Source: Pseudomonas sp. ADAK13
GTDB taxonomy: Bacteria; Pseudomonadota; Gammaproteobacteria; Pseudomonadales; Pseudomonadaceae
Assembly: GCF_012935715.1 (NCBI RefSeq)
Contig: NZ_CP052860.1
Coordinates: 6,262,001-6,326,000, forward strand
Length of the DNA stretch: 64,000 nucleotides
Direction: 5' to 3'
This document shows positions 39,270 to 49,706 of the stretch, piece after piece. Made by a program: the position numbers and the translations under genes. The notes under the pieces are model-generated. The model was not told where the DNA came from and did not search any database. It worked only from the letters and a program-made list of their open reading frames with translations. The first letter of the stretch is position 1. Every line of letters starts with the position of its first letter.

Positions 39270-40465
39270 ACGCCAATCTCCTCGTTTCGCTCGAAGCCTT
39301 CCGGCAGGCCGAAGGTTTTCATACCGCCGACCGCCGCGATGGCGTTGCGTACGAAGCGGTCGTCCACCAGGTCTTTGGCGACGAAGGCAGGATCCAGGTC
39401 GGCGAGGAATTTCTTGTCGCCCTCGATCAGCGTGTCCTTCAAGCGGCGCACCAGTTCCTCGGTGTAGCTGGGGAATGGATACGGTTGGAAGTCAATGCGG
39501 TGCTCGTCCCAGTTGGCGTGCTGGATCGCACCATCGGCCAGGTACGCGGCACGGTCGCTGGCCGCCGGCGCGAGGACTTTGCGCAGCACCGGCTCGGCGT
39601 GCGGGGTGTAGCGGTTTTCGCCGTCCTTGGACAGTAGCTTTACTGCCTCTTCGCGGTTGTCACGGGTCCAGACCTGGGCCTTGACGATGGCATTCACCAC
39701 CTTCTGCGACCATTCCGGGCGGTTGGTCAGGTCGTGCTCGTGCATGAACACCACGCAGCACGCGTGGTTGCGCCACACGTCGCCGGTAAAGCGCTGCACC
39801 CGGCCCACGTTGAGGTTTTCGGCCAGGGCGTTGAACGGCTCGGCGACGATGTAGCCGTCGATGCGCTTGCTGGCCAGCGCCGGCGGCATGTCCGAGGGCG
39901 GCAACACGATCAGGTTGACTTCATTGGCGGCAATCGCGCTGCCAGCGGCACGCGCCACCGGGGTCAGGCCGTTGTCGCGGAACAACTGCTGCACCACCAC
40001 GTTGTGGATCGAGTACCAGAACGGAATCGCCACCGACTTGCCGCCCAGTTGCTTCACGTCGGTAATGCCCGGGGACACGGTCAAACCCGAGCCGCCCACG
40101 TGGTTCCAGGCCACGACCTTGGCCGGGACCTTGCTGCCGTAACGCGCCCACACCGTCATCGGCGACAGCAGGTGAATCACGTTGACCTGGCCCGAGATAA
40201 ACGCCTCGATCACCTGCGCCCAACTGCGCAACAGCACCGGGCGCTCGGCCTTGATGCCCTCGGCTTCGAACAGGCCATTGTTGTGGGCCACCAACAACGG
40301 CGTGGCGTCGGTGATCGGCAAGTAGCCGATACGTACCGGTGCGTCCGGCTCACTGGCCGCCCGAGCCTGCAAACTGCTGAGCAGTGGCAAGGCACCGGCG
40401 GCACTGAGCACGGCCGAGAGTTTGAGAAAGTCACGGCGCGAGTGAGTGAGGTCATCCAGACACAT
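39266..40465 (-). CDS. ABC importer substrate-binding protein (Tat-exported)
   Basis: A 399-residue periplasmic protein with a twin-arginine signal (SRRDFLKLSAVLSAAGALPL). The mature protein has the NitT/TauT/SsuA pattern (VRIGYLPITDATPLLVAHNN, then FEAEGIKAE). GGAG lies eight bases before the ATG. Sulfonate, taurine or nitrate analogues are typical ligands of this family. The neighbours suggest an organosulfur or amine compound, but the sequence does not decide it. Confidence 0.88.
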   Translation of the reverse strand: MCLDDLTHSRRDFLKLSAVLSAAGALPLLSSLQARAASEPDAPVRIGYLPITDATPLLVAHNNGLFEAEGIKAERPVLLRSWAQVIEAFISGQVNVIHLLSPMTVWARYGSKVPAKVVAWNHVGGSGLTVSPGITDVKQLGGKSVAIPFWYSIHNVVVQQLFRDNGLTPVARAAGSAIAANEVNLIVLPPSDMPPALASKRIDGYIVAEPFNALAENLNVGRVQRFTGDVWRNHACCVVFMHEHDLTNRPEWSQKVVNAIVKAQVWTRDNREEAVKLLSKDGENRYTPHAEPVLRKVLAPAASDRAAYLADGAIQHANWDEHRIDFQPYPFPSYTEELVRRLKDTLIEGDKKFLADLDPAFVAKDLVDDRFVRNAIAAVGGMKTFGLPEGFERNEEIGV

Positions 40466-41255
40466 GGCAAGGCTCCAGCAGTTCAGTGGGTTGGGGGTTA
40501 GTGCGGCTCGCCTGCCGTAGGGTTTTGAGAATCTCGATGCGCAGGATGCCGATGGCTTCTACCTGTTCTTCCCGCGGTTGCGGCAGGTCGATGCGCCATT
40601 CACCGAGGGTCCGCGCCGGGCGGTTACCCAGTAGCAGAATCCGGTCGGACAGCAGCAGCGCTTCGTCGATGTCGTGGGTGATCAGCACCGCCGCCGAGCC
40701 TTGCTCGCGGTTGACCTTGAGCAGCAGGTGCTGCATGTCGGCACGGGTCACTTCATCCAGGGCGCCGAAGGGTTCGTCCAGCAGCAACACCTGCGGCTGG
40801 CGCGCCAGGCAACGCGCCAACGCGGTGCGCTGGGCCATGCCGCCGGACAACGCCGCCGGGAATTGCTGCCGGGCGTGTTCCAGGCCTACGGCGTTGATTG
40901 CGTGGTCGACCCGCTGGCGGCGCTCTTCAGGACTCAGGTGCGGTTGGCGGGCAAAGTCCAGGCCGAAGGCGACGTTCTTTTCCAGGCTCAGCCACGGCAG
41001 CAGGCTGGGGTCCTGGAACGCCACCGCCACCCGTGGATGCGGGCCGTTCAATGGCTCGCCCAGCAGGCTGATGCTGCCGCCCTGGGGCGCCTGCAAACCG
41101 GCGAGCACCCGCAGCAGGCTGGACTTGCCAACACCGCTGGGGCCCAGGATCGACACCACTTCACCCGGCTGCAGCTGCAGGTCGAAACCCTCCAGCACCG
41201 AATTGCCCGCGTACCCCAGGCAAATCCCCTGGGCGTGCAATACCGCCTGGCTCAT
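40452..41255 (-). CDS. ABC importer ATPase, TauB/SsuB type
   Basis: A 267-residue ATPase: Walker A GPSGVGKSS, signature LSGGMAQRTALARCLA, Walker B VLLLDEPFGALDE and switch ITHDIDEAL. It drives the permease at 38493. The end overlaps the binding-protein start by 14 bases and its start overlaps the flavoprotein stop by 4, so the genes are one operon. Confidence 0.92.
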   Translation of the reverse strand: MSQAVLHAQGICLGYAGNSVLEGFDLQLQPGEVVSILGPSGVGKSSLLRVLAGLQAPQGGSISLLGEPLNGPHPRVAVAFQDPSLLPWLSLEKNVAFGLDFARQPHLSPEERRQRVDHAINAVGLEHARQQFPAALSGGMAQRTALARCLARQPQVLLLDEPFGALDEVTRADMQHLLLKVNREQGSAAVLITHDIDEALLLSDRILLLGNRPARTLGEWRIDLPQPREEQVEAIGILRIEILKTLRQASRTNPQPTELLEPCHVSG

Positions 41256-42313
41256 AGATTGGCCTGACGGTTCAGCTCGGTGCGCAACTGCACCAGGCTC
41301 GGGGTCACGATCGGCACAAACGCCGACTCGCGCCAGCGCCGGGCAAAACCGCTGCCGTGGGCGGTCAGGTAGGCCTTGCCGCCGCTGGCTTGCAACTCAA
41401 GCTGAACAGCGCTGGCAGCAATTTCGGCGAGGGCAATGCGCAGGCGAAACAACGGCACCGGCTCGGTACCGAAGCGGCCACTCAGCAGGCCTTTCTTGAG
41501 GTCGTTGACCGCCTGTTCCAGCGAGGTACGCAGCACTTCCAGTTCTTCGCGCAATACGGTGCGGCTGGAGCCCAAGTGATTGGCCACCTCAGCCAGCGAA
41601 CGCCGGGCCAGGCCGATGGACATGCCGCACTGCAAACCGAGAAACGCCGGGCGCACCGCCGGCAGGAACTTGCGCGCATCGTCATGCAGCAGCCAGTCGC
41701 GGCTCAGCTCCACGGCTTCAAAGCCGAGGGCGGCGGTATTGCTTGATTGCAGGCCCAACAGCTCCAGGTCACGGGACCGTTGCAAGCCGCTCACCGAATC
41801 GGGAATCGCCAGGATAAACGGCGCGCCGCCCTGGGCATGCTCGATGGCAGCTGCCACCACAAACCCGTTCTTACGCAGGTTGGTCACCCAGTGCAGGCGG
41901 CCATTGAGGTTCCAGCCGTGATCCGTCGGCTCGGCGCTGATTTGCAGCGTCTCGATGCCAGACAAAAACTTCATCGCGTTGGATAGCCCGGTCGCCCCGG
42001 CGAGCTTGCCGCTCAGCAGGTCCGGCAGCAGTTGCTCGCGCAGCCGCTGGTTCGGGCTTTGCAGCAGGTACTCGATAAACGAGCGTTGGCCCCAGCAGAC
42101 AAACGCCGACGCCAGGGAATGGCTGGCCACGTCGGCAATGGCTTCCACTGCGCCCGTGACATCGCCGCCCAGGCCACCGAGGTCCTTGGGCACACCGATA
42201 CGTAATACATTGGCCTCTGCCAGCCGTGGCAGCACTTCCTGCGGATCGCAACTGCCCACATCCAGGGCCTGCGCTTGAACATCGAGCCAACGGCTCAAGA
42301 TTGGGTCAAGCAT
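41252..42313 (-). CDS. acyl-CoA dehydrogenase-like flavoprotein (SfnB/DszC group)
   Basis: A 353-residue protein with acyl-CoA dehydrogenase patterns: LGGLGGDVTGAVEAIADVAS near the N-terminus, GATGLSNAMKFLSG and a C-terminal helical domain (GMSIGLARRSLAEVANHLGS). Members next to Ssu/Tau-type importers often act with reduced flavin in sulfur scavenging instead of beta-oxidation. No separate flavin reductase gene lies near. It is the second gene of the operon. Confidence 0.78.
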   Translation of the reverse strand: MLDPILSRWLDVQAQALDVGSCDPQEVLPRLAEANVLRIGVPKDLGGLGGDVTGAVEAIADVASHSLASAFVCWGQRSFIEYLLQSPNQRLREQLLPDLLSGKLAGATGLSNAMKFLSGIETLQISAEPTDHGWNLNGRLHWVTNLRKNGFVVAAAIEHAQGGAPFILAIPDSVSGLQRSRDLELLGLQSSNTAALGFEAVELSRDWLLHDDARKFLPAVRPAFLGLQCGMSIGLARRSLAEVANHLGSSRTVLREELEVLRTSLEQAVNDLKKGLLSGRFGTEPVPLFRLRIALAEIAASAVQLELQASGGKAYLTAHGSGFARRWRESAFVPIVTPSLVQLRTELNRQANL

Positions 42314-42365
42314 TCATGTTTCTCCTTGTTACAGCATGTTTACCATCGCGAACGCTTGCGCGCCT

Positions 42366-42926
42366 TCAGCTTGCCGGTTTTTCCCAACGGTATTGCGCCA
42401 GCTCCGGGTTCAGCGGGGTACGGGCGAACACGTTGGCGAAGTTGCACAGGGTCGCCAGGCTCACGCCCAGGATAACCTCCAGCGCATGACCGTCCGTGTA
42501 ACCCGCCTCACGGAACGCGGCATAACCGGCGTCGCTGACATCACCGCGGGTGGCGATCACTTCGCGGGTGAACTCGGCGAGTGTCTCATAACGCTCGTTG
42601 GGCAATTCACCGCGCTGGCGCAAGGCGTCGATCACGTCTTCCGGCAGCTTGGCCTTGTTGCGCGCTACGGCAGTGTGCCCGGCGACGCAGAAATCGCAAC
42701 CGTGGGTCGTGGCGGCAATCAACTGCACCACTTCACGGTCGGCCAGGCTCAGGTCCGACTTGGCGTTCAGGCCGGACACGGTGATGTAGGTTTCCAGTGC
42801 CGCCGGGGCATTGGCCAGCACCGCCAGCAGATTGGGGATGAACCCGGAACCCTTCAGGGCATTTTCCAGAAAGGGCTTGGCCGCTTCAGGGGCGGTTTCC
42901 AGGGTTAGCATCGGTACGCGGGACAT
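42366..42926 (-). CDS. AhpD/carboxymuconolactone-decarboxylase-like protein
   Basis: A 186-residue protein with the AhpD active-site pattern THGCDFCVAGHTAVARNKAK (CxxC plus His) in the helical CMD fold. Proteins of this kind reduce peroxides or related compounds. It is the first gene of the operon with the flavoprotein and importer and is divergent from the AraC regulator at 43029. Exact substrate unknown. Confidence 0.85.
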   Translation of the reverse strand: MSRVPMLTLETAPEAAKPFLENALKGSGFIPNLLAVLANAPAALETYITVSGLNAKSDLSLADREVVQLIAATTHGCDFCVAGHTAVARNKAKLPEDVIDALRQRGELPNERYETLAEFTREVIATRGDVSDAGYAAFREAGYTDGHALEVILGVSLATLCNFANVFARTPLNPELAQYRWEKPAS

Positions 42927-43028
42927 GGAGTGGTCTCCTCATGGATTCGTGTACCAAGTCTGTTGGTTATAAAAAATCCGCTCAATAGTCTAAAGTAGCG
43001 ATTACTTGCTCTTGAGTCTTTCCATTAG

Positions 43029-43934
43029 ATGAATTCGTCCAGTTCACTCGTCGATTGGTTATTAGATAGCCTCGAACTCAACACCAGTCTGTTTCACGTC
43101 GGGCGTTACTGCGGCGACTGGCGTGCCAGCACCCACGGCCTGGCGAGCGCGAGCTTTCATCTGGTGGTGCAGGGGCACTGCTGGATGCACATCGATGGCG
43201 ACTCCACCCCTTACCCGCTGAACAACGGCGACGCGGTGTTCCTGCTGCGGGACCTGGCGTATCGCTTGTCCAGCGATGGCACCGCCGACGGCGCCCAGGA
43301 ATGCCCGCGCAAGCCAATGCTGCCGCTGGACAGCCAGGCAAGCGACGGCGTAGGCCTGGTGTGCGGGTTCTTTCATTTTCAATCCGGGCTGTCGGCGATG
43401 ATTGTCGACACCCTGCCCGCCTGGATCATTCTGCGGGCGGGCGACCCTTCGCTGACGGCCGCACGCAACCTGTTCGAACTGATCCTGCAGGAATGCGAGC
43501 GCACACCCGCGCCCTCACCCGCCTTGCTGGAGCGCCTGTGCCACCTGCTGTTTCTGTATGTGCTGCGCCAACAGGTACTGGACAACACCGAACTCGGCGG
43601 CCTCGCGGCGCTGGCCCGGCAACCGGCATTCGCGCGCCTGCTGGAACAACTCATCGCACGGCCGGCGGATCCCTGGACCCTGGAAAGCATGGCGGCCTGC
43701 ACCGGCTTGTCGCGCTCGGCGTTCTTCAAGCGCTTCAATGAACTGTGCGGCCAGTCGCCGGGGCAAGTGCTGTTGATGATGCGCGTGCGCCATGCCTGCC
43801 AATTGTTCAAGCAGGACCAGACCGTGGCAGACGTATCCCTGGCCGTGGGCTATCAATCGGTGGCCGCCTTCACCCGCGCCTTCCATAAGGTCACCGGCTT
43901 TCAGCCCGGCGCCTATCGCAAAGCTCAAGGCTGA
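43029..43934 (+). CDS. AraC-family regulator with cupin domain
   Basis: A 301-residue regulator. The N-terminal cupin_6-type domain (ASFHLVVQGHCWMHIDGDST) would bind an effector. The C-terminal AraC domain has WTLESMAACTGLSRSAFFKR and VADVSLAVGYQSVAAFTRAF. It is divergent from the AhpD-like/flavoprotein/ABC operon and probably controls it. Its end overlaps the LysR gene end by 10 bases. Confidence 0.9.
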   Translation: MNSSSSLVDWLLDSLELNTSLFHVGRYCGDWRASTHGLASASFHLVVQGHCWMHIDGDSTPYPLNNGDAVFLLRDLAYRLSSDGTADGAQECPRKPMLPLDSQASDGVGLVCGFFHFQSGLSAMIVDTLPAWIILRAGDPSLTAARNLFELILQECERTPAPSPALLERLCHLLFLYVLRQQVLDNTELGGLAALARQPAFARLLEQLIARPADPWTLESMAACTGLSRSAFFKRFNELCGQSPGQVLLMMRVRHACQLFKQDQTVADVSLAVGYQSVAAFTRAFHKVTGFQPGAYRKAQG

Positions 43935-44842
43935 CGCTGCAACCCGTTGCCCGGCCGGGCGCAAAGTTCCACCAGCCAATCGACAAATACCCGCACCCGC
44001 TGCGACAACTGGCGGTGCGGCGGGTACAGCGCGGTCAATGGCAACTTCGGTGGTTGCAGGTCCGCCAGCACCTCCACCAGGGTGCCCGCTTCCAACTGGC
44101 GAACCGCGTGATAGTAAGGCGTCTGCACCAAGCCATAACCCGCTTCACAGGCCGCCAGGTAACCGTCGGCGCTGTTTACGGCGACTTGCTTGGGCAGGTC
44201 CACCAACCGTATGTCATTGCCCAACTGGAACTCCAGGCCATAGCGCTTGCCGCTGGTGCTGGAGAAGTACTCGACCACCCGGTGGCCGGCCAAATCATCC
44301 AGTGTCGACGGCAGGCCGAACTGCTGCACGTAGCCGGGACTGGCGCAGGTCACCTGATCCATCATTGCCAGCGGCCGGGCCACCAGTGACTCGTCCAGCG
44401 CCAGGCCACCGCGCAACACGCAATCCACGCCTTCGCGAATCAGGTCCACAGGGCGGTCGTTAAGGCCGATTTCCAGGTCGATCTGCGGGTAGCGGGTGGT
44501 GAACTCGGGCAGCGCCGGAATCACCAGGAAACGCCCGATCCCCGACGGCATATCAATGCGCAACGTGCCGCGCGGGTTACGCCGGCTGGTGGAGAATACC
44601 GCTTCGGTTTCCTCAAGGTCGGCCAACAGCCGCACACAGCGCTGGTAGTAGGCGGCACCGTCCAGGGTCGAGCTGACCTGGCGCGTGGTGCGCTGCAACA
44701 GTTGCACCCCAAGGTGGGCTTCCAGTTGCTTGATCAGAATCGTCACCGAAGCGCGCGGCAGCTGCAGGCTGTCGGCGGCCTTGGCAAAGCCGCCCAGTTC
44801 GACGATCCGCACAAACACACGCATGGCGTTAAAACGGTCCAC
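43925..44842 (-). CDS. LysR-family regulator
   Basis: A 305-residue regulator with the winged HTH at residues 1-60 (FVRIVELGGFAKAADSLQLP, then RASVTILIKQLEAHLG) and a periplasmic-binding-like effector domain. It lies divergent from the aldo/keto reductase at 44962, 119 bases away, and probably controls it. Confidence 0.92.
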   Translation of the reverse strand: MDRFNAMRVFVRIVELGGFAKAADSLQLPRASVTILIKQLEAHLGVQLLQRTTRQVSSTLDGAAYYQRCVRLLADLEETEAVFSTSRRNPRGTLRIDMPSGIGRFLVIPALPEFTTRYPQIDLEIGLNDRPVDLIREGVDCVLRGGLALDESLVARPLAMMDQVTCASPGYVQQFGLPSTLDDLAGHRVVEYFSSTSGKRYGLEFQLGNDIRLVDLPKQVAVNSADGYLAACEAGYGLVQTPYYHAVRQLEAGTLVEVLADLQPPKLPLTALYPPHRQLSQRVRVFVDWLVELCARPGNGLQRQP

Positions 44843-44961
44843 TGGCGGGTTTCCTTCGAGGATTGTTTAGAATTTCATAATAGTGATAGTGGTTTTAGCC
44901 GGTTTATCCCGCTTTTGTCGAGGGCAACAATGGAGCCCTTCCCCACACAGGAGCTGGACCC

Positions 44962-45957
44962 ATGCACACTCGTCAACTCGGCAAAAACGGTCCCCAGGTT
45001 TCCGCCATCGGCCTCGGCTGCATGGGCATGACCGATTTCTACACCACGGGCACCGACACCGCCGAAGCCATTTCCACCCTGCATCGCGCCCTGGAACTGG
45101 GGATCAACCTGCTGGACACCGCCGACATGTACGGCCCCCACACCAACGAAGCGCTGATCGGCAAGGCCATCGCCGGCAAGCGCGACCAGGTGTTCCTTGC
45201 CAGCAAATTCGGCATCGTGCGCGACCCGTCGAACCCCACGATACGCGGCGTGAATGGCCGCCCGGAATACATTCGGGATGCCATCGACGGCACCTTGAAA
45301 CGCCTGGGCGTGGAAACCCTCGACCTGTACTACCAGCACCGCATCGACCCCGACGTGGCGATTGAAGAAACCGTGGGCGCCATGGCCGAGCTGGTCAAGC
45401 AAGGCAAGGTGCGTTACCTGGGCTTGAGCGAGGCGTCGGCCGCCACCCTGGAGCGCGCGCACAAGGTTCATCCCATCAGCGCCCTGCAAAGCGAATATTC
45501 GTTGTGGAGCCGCGACCAGGAAGACAACGGCTGCCTGGCAGCCTGCCAGCGCCTGGGCATTGCGTTTGTGCCGTACAGCCCGCTGGGCCGGGGCTTCCTC
45601 ACCGGCGCCCTGAAAAGCCCGGACGATTTTGCAGCGGATGACTACCGCCGCTTCAGCCCGCGTTTTCAGGGCGAGAACTTTGCGAAGAACCTGTTGCTGG
45701 TGGAACAGGTGCAGGCACTGGCCGCCGATAAGGGCGTGACCGCCGGGCAGCTGGCGTTGGCCTGGGTATTGGCGCAAGGGGATTACCTGATCCCGATCCC
45801 CGGCACCAAGCAACGCAAGTACCTCGAAGAGAACGTCGCCGCACTGGAGGTCAAGCTGAGCCCGGCCGAGCTGGCGGCGCTGGAAGCGATCTTCCCGGCC
45901 AATGCAACCGCCGGATTGCGTTACCCGGAAGCCGTCATGCAGATGCTCGACAAATAA
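44962..45957 (+). CDS. aldo/keto reductase
   Basis: A 331-residue NADPH-dependent oxidoreductase (TIM barrel). The catalytic tetrad is visible: Asp and Tyr in [17 protein letters not shown], Lys in FLASKFGIV and His in LYYQHRIDP. The C-terminal cofactor site is [15 protein letters not shown]. It reduces aldehydes or ketones; the actual substrate is unknown. AGGAG lies before the ATG. It is divergent from the LysR gene. Confidence 0.93.
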   Translation: MHTRQLGKNGPQVSAIGLGCMGMTDFYTTGTDTAEAISTLHRALELGINLLDTADMYGPHTNEALIGKAIAGKRDQVFLASKFGIVRDPSNPTIRGVNGRPEYIRDAIDGTLKRLGVETLDLYYQHRIDPDVAIEETVGAMAELVKQGKVRYLGLSEASAATLERAHKVHPISALQSEYSLWSRDQEDNGCLAACQRLGIAFVPYSPLGRGFLTGALKSPDDFAADDYRRFSPRFQGENFAKNLLLVEQVQALAADKGVTAGQLALAWVLAQGDYLIPIPGTKQRKYLEENVAALEVKLSPAELAALEAIFPANATAGLRYPEAVMQMLDK

Positions 45958-45963
45958 CCCCCC

Positions 45964-46362
45964 TCAAGGGTGCTTGCGAAAGTCCGACAGGATGAAGGGC
46001 GTGTGGGCTCTCAGCCAGGTATCAACCTCGTCCAGCGAAGGCAACCGCTCGCTGTGGAACTCCACACTGTTGCGCGTGATGCTGACGGTATAGCCGTCGG
46101 CGTCCTGTCGCAGGGTGCCCGTGCACTTGACCGGTAGGCCGTCTTCCTCGGTAAACGAGGTGGCGGTCAATGGCGCAGTGGTTAACGCCTCAGTGGCGCG
46201 TGCCTTGAGGGCCTTGCGCTTGGCGGCAAGCTCCCTGGCGACTACCACGCCGCCAATTGTGACGGCCAGGTATAAAAGCGCCAGGTAGTTGTTGGTGGTG
46301 CCTCTGCGCGTGTGGTGTTCAATGCTCAGCCAATTCACCACCTGATAGATGATTTCGTCCAT
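45964..46362 (-). CDS. hypothetical membrane-anchored protein (132 aa)
   Basis: One membrane segment (NYLALLYLAVTIGGVVVARE, about 25-44), a short basic linker, then a strand-rich soluble part (CTGTLRQDADGYTVSITRNS). Convergent with the aldo/keto reductase, six bases apart. No family recognised. Confidence 0.65.
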   Translation of the reverse strand: MDEIIYQVVNWLSIEHHTRRGTTNNYLALLYLAVTIGGVVVARELAAKRKALKARATEALTTAPLTATSFTEEDGLPVKCTGTLRQDADGYTVSITRNSVEFHSERLPSLDEVDTWLRAHTPFILSDFRKHP

Positions 46363-46562
46363 GTTTTACCGGGGGATCCGTCGCAGATTCAAGCCCGCAT
46401 CAAACACCCCGGCCACCCAAAATAGAAGCCTCCTACAGGTTTTATTTATTCGTACTACTTTCTTGCACCATAGTACCTAAAGCTCCTCCCTCCCAAGCCG
46501 ATAGCCCTTCGAAGCTCTAACAAAGCCGCGTCGCACAATAAACGCTTCGTAAGGACGACCCC

Positions 46563-48557
46563 ATGCCCTCATTGCGCTCTATCCAAGCCCGTTACACCCT
46601 GTTTCTGGTGCTGTTCGTCCTGTTGTTATTCGTATTGACGGTGGTGGGCATCGGACAGTTGGTGGCCCCCAAGCTGCGCCACACCGAAGAACAGGTGGCC
46701 CTCAATCGCATTGCCGAAGTGGCCGAGCAGATCCAGGGCGAGCTGAACAAGGTTCAGGCCCAGCAACGCAGCATCACCCAAACCATCCCACTGCTGGACA
46801 GCGACGCCATCGACAAGGTGCTGCCCGGCCTGGTGGACCAGTACGGCGAACTGAAAGTGTTCGGCGGCGGCATCTGGCCCCTGCCCAACCAGCGCACGCC
46901 GGGGCGTAACAAACACAGCACCTTCTGGCACCGCGATGCCTCGGGCAAGCTGGCCGTGAATACCTTCTGGAACAGCGACGCGGCCCCCAATTATTACGAC
47001 CAGAGCTGGTACAAGGGCGGGCTCGCCTCACCCCGTGGCCAGTGCGCCTGGGCGGCAGCCTACAAGGATGACGCCAGCCAGGAGCCTCGCACCAACTGCG
47101 CGATGGCGATCCAGCGTGACGGCGCGGCGTACGGCGTCGCCACCATCGACGTGACCCTGGGCTTCTTCAACGACCTGGTGGCCAGCAAGGAAAAAGACCT
47201 CGGCGGACAAATGCTGATCGTCGAAGGCGACGGCAAGATCATCAGCAACAGCACGCGCCTCAGCAGCCCGGTGGTGTTGAAAAACATCAGCGAACTGGTC
47301 GGCACCTCAGCCTTTGCCGCCCAGGTCAGCGCCGGCCTGGCCCATCGCGATCAAACCCTGCAGCGCAGTGAGTTCGACAACCAGGGCGTGGCCAGCACCT
47401 TCTTCATGCGCCCGATCGAAGGCACGCCGTGGTTCCTGGCCACGGCACTCCCGACTTCGCTGATCACCGCCCAGCGGGATGACGTGTTGGGCACCCTGGC
47501 GATGCTGCAAATCCCGATGATTCTGCTGCTGGTGCTGTTGCAGGTGTATGCCATCCGCCAGTTGATAAAACGGATGACCGCGCTGAAGACCAACATCGAC
47601 GCGCTGTCCAACGGCGATGCCGACCTGACACGACGCATTACCATTCGCGCCGAGGACGAACTGGGGGCGATCGGGCATTCGGTGAACCGCTTTATCGTCT
47701 ACCTGCAGAACATGATCGGTGAAGTGACCCAGGCCACCGGCGCCATGTCGTCGAGCCTGGCGCAGTTGCAGCAGACATCCGCCCAGACCAACCAGATCCT
47801 GGTGCGCCATGCCTCGGAAACCGACCAGACCGTCACCGCCATCACCGAGATGAGCTCCACCGCCGACACCGTGGCCGAGAACGCCGCCGAAACCGCCGCG
47901 TTCACCCAGCGCGCCAACGAGCACGCCGACCGTTCGCGGGTGGTGGTCGGGGAAGCTTCGCGCAGCGTCAGCGCGTTGATCGGTGAGGTTTCCAGCGCCA
48001 CTCACACCGTGGAAAACATGCGCCAGGACGCCGCCCGCATCACCGAAACCCTCGGCGTAATCGGCGCCATCGCCGGCCAGACCAACCTGCTGGCACTCAA
48101 TGCGGCCATCGAAGCCGCCCGCGCCGGCGAACAGGGGCGGGGGTTTGCAGTGGTCGCCGACGAAGTCCGTGCCCTTGCCGCCCGCACCCAGGCCAGCACC
48201 TCGCAGATCAACGAAATGCTCGCGCGCCTGACCACCGGGGTGAGCTCTTCGGTGACCGCCATGGAAGCCACCCAGGCCAGTTGCCAGTCCGCCGCGGACG
48301 CTACCGCACGGGTTAACACGGGCCTGGACGAGATGGCCGGCTCTGTCAGCCATATCAACAACCTCAGCACCCAGATCGCCACGGCTGCCGAACAGCAAAG
48401 CGCGGTGACCGAGGAAATCAACCGCAGCATGGTGCACATCCGCCACATGGTCGAAGAACTGGTGCAAAGCGGCCACGCCACGGAACACAACACCCAGAGC
48501 CTGCTGGATGCGAATGGCCGGGTAATTGCGTTGATGGGACGCTTCAAGGTGCGTTGA
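46563..48557 (+). CDS. methyl-accepting chemotaxis protein (dCache type)
   Basis: A 664-residue receptor. Membrane segments lie at about 12-33 and 312-331, with a periplasmic sensor between (aromatic-rich [11 protein letters not shown], then [13 protein letters not shown]), in line with a Cache sensor. HAMP ([20 protein letters not shown]) follows, then the signalling hairpin ([20 protein letters not shown]). It signals to CheA/CheW. The ligand cannot be deduced. Confidence 0.92.
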   Translation: MPSLRSIQARYTLFLVLFVLLLFVLTVVGIGQLVAPKLRHTEEQVALNRIAEVAEQIQGELNKVQAQQRSITQTIPLLDSDAIDKVLPGLVDQYGELKVFGGGIWPLPNQRTPGRNKHSTFWHRDASGKLAVNTFWNSDAAPNYYDQSWYKGGLASPRGQCAWAAAYKDDASQEPRTNCAMAIQRDGAAYGVATIDVTLGFFNDLVASKEKDLGGQMLIVEGDGKIISNSTRLSSPVVLKNISELVGTSAFAAQVSAGLAHRDQTLQRSEFDNQGVASTFFMRPIEGTPWFLATALPTSLITAQRDDVLGTLAMLQIPMILLLVLLQVYAIRQLIKRMTALKTNIDALSNGDADLTRRITIRAEDELGAIGHSVNRFIVYLQNMIGEVTQATGAMSSSLAQLQQTSAQTNQILVRHASETDQTVTAITEMSSTADTVAENAAETAAFTQRANEHADRSRVVVGEASRSVSALIGEVSSATHTVENMRQDAARITETLGVIGAIAGQTNLLALNAAIEAARAGEQGRGFAVVADEVRALAARTQASTSQINEMLARLTTGVSSSVTAMEATQASCQSAADATARVNTGLDEMAGSVSHINNLSTQIATAAEQQSAVTEEINRSMVHIRHMVEELVQSGHATEHNTQSLLDANGRVIALMGRFKVR

Positions 48558-48647
48558 AAAATAGCCTGCCGACTCCCGTGCAATGTGCGGGAGCCGGACT
48601 ATTCTGACAGCTCAAAGTGCTTAGTCTCGCCACACAGGAGGTGTGTC

Positions 48648-49103
48648 ATGCACGCAGTTGAGCACCCGATCCGCACTGAGCAGATCAGTCAGGAACGCTT
48701 TATCCAAGTCCCTATCGAAGCGGTTTACGACTACGTCACCCAACCGGATCGCTGGCATGAATGGCATCCGACATCCCTGGGTGCCGACACCGGCATCACC
48801 GGCTCGTTACCCAGCGGCCACCGTTTTACCGAAACCATCGACCTGCTGGGTGTGCGGGTGCCGATGAGCTATCGCGTGCAGATTGCGCAGCGACCGCGGG
48901 AGTTCAAGACCGCATTCACGTCCCTGGCCGTCGACGGCTGTATCCATTACCTGCTGCAAACACGGGGCAGCGGCACGCTGTTCAAGCGCATCCTGACCTA
49001 TGAAACCGAACTGCAACTGATCACCCTGCATGAACGCATGGTCGCGCTGTCCAACCAGGCCCTTGATCAACTCAAGCAGCGCCTGGAATCCTCGATTACC
49101 TGA
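48648..49103 (+). CDS. SRPBCC-family protein
   Basis: A 151-residue protein starting at an ATG with AGGAGGTG upstream; the frame is open from 48585. SRPBCC features: IQVPIEAVYDYVTQPDRWHE near the start and a C-terminal helix (SNQALDQLKQRLESS). The family binds hydrophobic ligands. No close partner gene. A terminator follows at 49133. Confidence 0.82.
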   Translation: MHAVEHPIRTEQISQERFIQVPIEAVYDYVTQPDRWHEWHPTSLGADTGITGSLPSGHRFTETIDLLGVRVPMSYRVQIAQRPREFKTAFTSLAVDGCIHYLLQTRGSGTLFKRILTYETELQLITLHERMVALSNQALDQLKQRLESSIT

Positions 49104-49132
49104 CAAAACCGTCATCTCCCCCTCAGTTTTCC

Positions 49133-49170
49133 GACAGCACCAGGCCGTTATTCTGGTGCTGTCGGTTTTT
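49133..49170 (+). terminator. terminator after the SRPBCC gene
   Basis: GACAGCACCAG (49133-49143) pairs with CTGGTGCTGTC (49153-49163), eleven perfect pairs, followed by GGTTTTT. Confidence 0.85.
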
Positions 49171-49256
49171 CGTAAAACCTCGTAACACTCCCGGAAAACC
49201 CTTTGCTGAAAAGCAGGGAGAATGCCCGGCGTTGCCCTTTACCTGATGAGATGACG

Positions 49257-49703
49257 ATGAAAACCACCCTGCGACTGGCCGCGCTGTCGGCCCTGCTCAT
49301 GAGCCCCCTGGCCCAGGCCGCCGAGCTGATCCCGATTGATGTGCACCGCGATGCCAACTGCGGTTGCTGCAAAAAGTGGATTGCCCACCTGGAAAGCAAC
49401 GGGTTCAAGGTCAACGACCATGTGGAAGCCAACATGAGTGAGGTCAAGCAACGCCTGGGCGTGGCGCCGCGCCTGGCGTCGTGCCACACCGGGGTGATCG
49501 ACGGCAAGTTCGTCGAAGGCCATGTGCCTGCCGATCAGGTGCTGGCCCTGCGCAAGCGCGACGATTTGCTGGGCATTGCGGCGCCGGGCATGCCGCTGGG
49601 CTCGCCGGGCATGGAGATGGACGGCAGCAGCGATGCCTACCAGGTGATCGGCCTGACCCGTGAAGGCAAAGATGTCGTCGTGGCTGACTACCCGGCCCGC
49701 TGA
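49257..49703 (+). CDS. DUF411 metal-binding periplasmic protein
   Basis: A 148-residue protein with signal peptide (LAALSALLMSPLAQAAEL) and the DUF411 pattern DANCGCCKKWIAHLESNGFK, whose CGCC site binds copper or similar metals. Later HVPADQVLALR and GMPLGSPGMEM are typical. The start could be 49251 or 49257. It is followed by the YqaA-like gene with a 3-base gap, so they are probably one transcript. A role in copper handling is inferred from the family. Confidence 0.85.
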   Translation: MKTTLRLAALSALLMSPLAQAAELIPIDVHRDANCGCCKKWIAHLESNGFKVNDHVEANMSEVKQRLGVAPRLASCHTGVIDGKFVEGHVPADQVLALRKRDDLLGIAAPGMPLGSPGMEMDGSSDAYQVIGLTREGKDVVVADYPAR

Positions 49704-49706
49704 TTG

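Noticed and set aside
47307..48488. 393-codon open frame opposite the chemoreceptor
   Set aside because: Antisense shadow of a high-GC gene with Ala/Gly-rich codons; the chemoreceptor motifs are unmistakable.
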